This document shows positions 63,941 through 64,000 of a DNA stretch of 64,000 nucleotides, piece after piece. The DNA is from Nemertoderma westbladi. Its lineage: Eukaryota > Xenacoelomorpha > Nemertodermatida > Nemertodermatidae. The notes beneath the pieces are model-generated. The model saw only the letters and a list, made by a program, of their open reading frames with translations. It did no database searches and was not told where the DNA came from. The stretch covers positions 28,873 to 92,872 of the forward strand of contig JAUCBJ010007648.1 in NCBI GenBank assembly GCA_032718475.1, in the 5' to 3' direction. The position numbers and the translations under genes were made by a program. Positions within the stretch are counted from its first letter, which is position 1. Every line of letters begins with the position of its first letter.

Positions 63941-64000
63941 TATAACGAAGGTAGTTGGGAGAACAACATATAATATCGTTATCTCATAAAGTCAGTGTAA
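63941..64000 (-). repeat. 5' LTR of Gypsy element 2 (first 60 bp, cut by window end)
   Basis: Identical to 59389-59448 over all 60 visible bases. Confidence 0.9.

Larger units (their letters stand above)
59389..64000 (-). mobile_element. Ty3/Gypsy LTR retrotransposon 2, apparently intact, cut by window end
   Basis: Gag and pol on the minus strand lie between two copies of an LTR. Its end (TATAACGAAGGTAGTTGGGA onward) is at 59389 and again at 63941; all 60 comparable bases are identical. The primer-binding site TGGTGACCC is at 63931-63939. The organisation (overlapping gag/pol in -1 frame, no envelope) is the same as in element 1. All catalytic motifs are intact, so this copy may be active. 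The distal part of the 5' LTR and the flanking duplication lie beyond the window. Confidence 0.93.

Overview
The window is animal nuclear DNA. It has spliced genes with long introns, no operons, many transposable elements of different classes and several kilobase-scale tandem arrays. A pappalysin gene, a two-pore potassium channel, RTE-type LINEs, Gypsy elements with short LTRs and tRNA-derived SINEs together suggest an invertebrate metazoan. The palindrome TAGGCCTA is strongly over-represented. I loosely associate that with echinoderm-like deuterostomes, so the taxon is only a guess.

Left third (1-27.6 kb, minus strand): the N-terminal half of a pappalysin (PAPP-A-like metalloprotease) gene. 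Eight exons can be placed with matching splice phases: 27605-27275, 22952-22809, 20048-19810, 19411-19197, 18729-18547, 18118-17855, 7780-7605 and 6686-6525. Together they encode about 571 residues: signal peptide, basic propeptide site, laminin-G-like domain, one Lin-12/Notch repeat and the zinc site HELGHVLGLWH. The rest of the gene lies left of the window. Its introns hold a 23-bp minisatellite (8.3-10 kb), a Gypsy element (10.3-14.9 kb) inserted into the target-site duplication of an older LINE (14.9-17.2 kb), a SINE followed by a 63-bp minisatellite (20.4-22.1 kb) and a truncated RTE copy (22.1-22.7 kb). A second, unrelated 23-bp satellite of about 5.2 kb fills 303-5540.

Middle (23-44 kb): mostly decayed or nested mobile DNA. 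It includes a perfect 42-bp array, a broken transposon-like gene (24.7-26.9 kb), and a DNA transposon with intact transposase, G8-starting terminal repeats and TTAA flanks (29.8-33.05 kb) lying between two inverted ~0.5-kb repeats. It also has two LINE fragments (36-38 and 38.4-39.6 kb) and a hAT-like element with long degenerate terminal repeats (40.7-43.55 kb).

Right third (45-64 kb): a 34-bp hairpin-forming minisatellite, an intronless two-pore potassium channel gene (47576-48517), an internally deleted RTE copy, a MITE with perfect 35-bp terminal repeats, tRNA-like SINE heads, a near-perfect 69-bp hairpin, a full-length RTE-like LINE with an unbroken ORF (54.2-57.4 kb), and an apparently intact Gypsy element (59.4 kb to the window end) whose visible LTR parts match over 60 of 60 bases.

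Only two host genes are supported: the pappalysin and the potassium channel. Almost everything else is repeat-derived.
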